From: an uncultured Prevotellaceae bacterium
GTDB taxonomy: Bacteria; Bacteroidota; Bacteroidia; Bacteroidales; Muribaculaceae
Length of the DNA stretch: 42,017 bases
Direction of reading: 5' to 3'
NCBI GenBank assembly: GCA_937916085.1
Contig: CALGGO010000078.1
Location: 1-42,017 of the forward strand
Shown in pieces: positions 41,040 to 42,017 of this stretch. A program made the position numbers and the translations under genes. The first letter of the stretch is position 1. Each line of letters begins with the position of its first letter. The notes beneath the pieces were generated by a model. The model did no database searches. It was not told the origin of the DNA and saw only the letters and a list, made by a program, of their open reading frames with translations.

Positions 41040-41125
41040 CAACCAGCGCGAAGCGCGACATAACCAGCGAGCCTGCGAGCGGCAAACTAGCGCGAAGCGC
41101 GACAAGCCAGCGAAGCGACAAAACC
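41040..41125. repeat. GC-rich palindromic repeats between patatin and unknown gene
   Basis: Two GCGCGAAGCGC cores (within CAGCGCGAAGCGCGAC and TAGCGCGAAGCGCGAC) plus GAGCGGCAAACTAGCG, of the same family as 40042-40203. Confidence 0.85.
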
Positions 41126-41163
41126 CAGTGCCTTGTCAGCTTGTTACTCGTTTGCTTGTCTGC

Positions 41164-42017
41164 TTATATGCTTTTCATACTCTCTTCCCACAACTTACGA
41201 ACATTGTCATCTTTGAGTTTCTTGATATTCTCTGTTATCCACTCAAGTTCTTTGCTCTCGTTTTCACTGACAACGGCGAATATTAAAAGGGAGAAATTCT
41301 CTATGTCTTGATTGTTTGCAATCCAAGTGAGAAACTCTTCACTATGGCGCATGCCTAAGTTGAAGCTCCACTTGGCAAATTCCTCAATGCTTAATGTGCT
41401 TGGTGACTCAGGAGCGTCATCATCAAGGTCTGCTGCTATTGCCATCATCTCTCCAGCTTCTTTGTTAAGCTCTTCCATGTTGAGTGGCTGGCATGCAGGG
41501 GTTTGTGCCATAGTCAGCACATTCATACCTACCGGATAGAACTCGCCGCTCGTGGTGGTGTAAGTCGTTGGCTTACGGTCTTTGCTCAAGTAGTTGGCAT
41601 CGCCATCCTGCCTTTGTGCAGTTGCTATAGGAGCCACTTGCTTTATTGTTCCGTCTTTAGTGACGACAAACGGGTTGTAGATGGTGCCGTCTTTGTTAAA
41701 CCAGGCTCCACCTCTGGCGGTAGAGAAGAAACGGTATTCTCTCTTCACCTTAACAGTGTCGCCTTTGAATTCAAAGTCGATTTTCATGTCAGGTTTATAG
41801 ACGATCTCATCGTTCTGAAATTTCATTTCGAGGAGCGAAGCATCGCCATTAAACCCTAACAATGCTCCATCAATAACTTTATCGCCCTGAACGGTAACGA
41901 GATAATACTCTGTGGGAATAAGTTTGTTTCTCGCCATGCACACCATTGCTGTGGTGACGGTACTCACACGCGAGCCGTCTTTCTGTTTTGATGTGCGCTC
42001 GATCTCAAATGCCGATG
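41164..42017 (-). CDS. Unknown protein (5' partial)
   Basis: The frame stays open to the right edge of the window, so the N-terminus is outside; about 284 residues are visible. An internal GTG at 41967 is not needed as a start. Beta-rich segments (TEYYLVTVQGDKVIDGALLG, FEFKGDTVKVKREYRF) are followed by an acidic linker (AADLDDDAPESPS) and a helical end (WITENIKKLKDDNVRKLWEE). I do not recognise a family and see no catalytic motif. It ends just before the palindromic repeats at 41125. Confidence 0.7.
   Translation of the reverse strand, partial: SAFEIERTSKQKDGSRVSTVTTAMVCMARNKLIPTEYYLVTVQGDKVIDGALLGFNGDASLLEMKFQNDEIVYKPDMKIDFEFKGDTVKVKREYRFFSTARGGAWFNKDGTIYNPFVVTKDGTIKQVAPIATAQRQDGDANYLSKDRKPTTYTTTSGEFYPVGMNVLTMAQTPACQPLNMEELNKEAGEMMAIAADLDDDAPESPSTLSIEEFAKWSFNLGMRHSEEFLTWIANNQDIENFSLLIFAVVSENESKELEWITENIKKLKDDNVRKLWEESMKSI

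Overview
The window looks like a chromosomal segment from a Bacteroidales bacterium, probably a gut lineage near Muribaculaceae or Bacteroidaceae. Four things point there. Several genes carry the Bacteroidetes housekeeping promoter (TTTG, about 20 bases, TAnnTTTG) with little Shine-Dalgarno signal. A sodium-pumping methylmalonyl-CoA decarboxylase operon of the succinate-propionate pathway is present. The block mutL, OstA-like, SurA-like, PPIase lies in one row. A tig-clpP-clpX cluster is followed by recQ. Genus and species are inference; no rRNA or tRNA gene was seen.

Layout. Positions 1-372 hold the end of a DNA alkyl-transferase gene. On the minus strand, 431-7804 encodes mismatch repair (MutL) and an envelope-biogenesis set (OstA/LptA-like protein, SurA-like chaperone, second parvulin-type PPIase). 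7986-15896 (minus) encodes RecQ, ClpX, ClpP, trigger factor and DnaK. 16249-21175 (plus) encodes methylmalonyl-CoA epimerase and the decarboxylase subunits MmdA, an OadG-like subunit, the biotin carrier and the membrane beta subunit. Together they convert methylmalonyl-CoA to propionyl-CoA and export sodium.

21240-29029 is an accessory islet. It is bracketed by two copies of the last 15 codons of the beta-subunit gene plus its terminator (21128-21234 and 29014-29119). The copies differ at seven coding positions, all synonymous. Its left half has a small regulator-like gene with a 9-bp inverted repeat over its promoter, an exported protein, and a membrane-anchored Ser/Thr kinase; the last two have promoters almost touching their start codons. 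Its right half is a visibly AT-rich five-gene run: an 87-aa candidate RiPP precursor overlapping by 4 bases a graspetide-type (MvdD-like) ATP-grasp ligase, then a PD-(D/E)XK nuclease-fold protein, an acidic protein of unknown function and a multi-pass membrane protein. This is the best candidate for an undescribed system.

29242-42017 returns to ordinary chromosome. It has a DUF445 membrane protein behind an excellent sigma-54 promoter match, a LuxR-type regulator coupled to a ScdA/hemerythrin-like protein, 5-formyl-THF cyclo-ligase, a CtpA protease and dCMP deaminase. It continues with an exported unknown, a LysE-family exporter, a CBM9-like protein, PRPP synthetase, a GH13 amylase, a patatin-like lipase and a truncated unknown gene. 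Spacers here contain tandem repeats and a family of GC-rich palindromic repeats, mostly abutting gene 3' ends.
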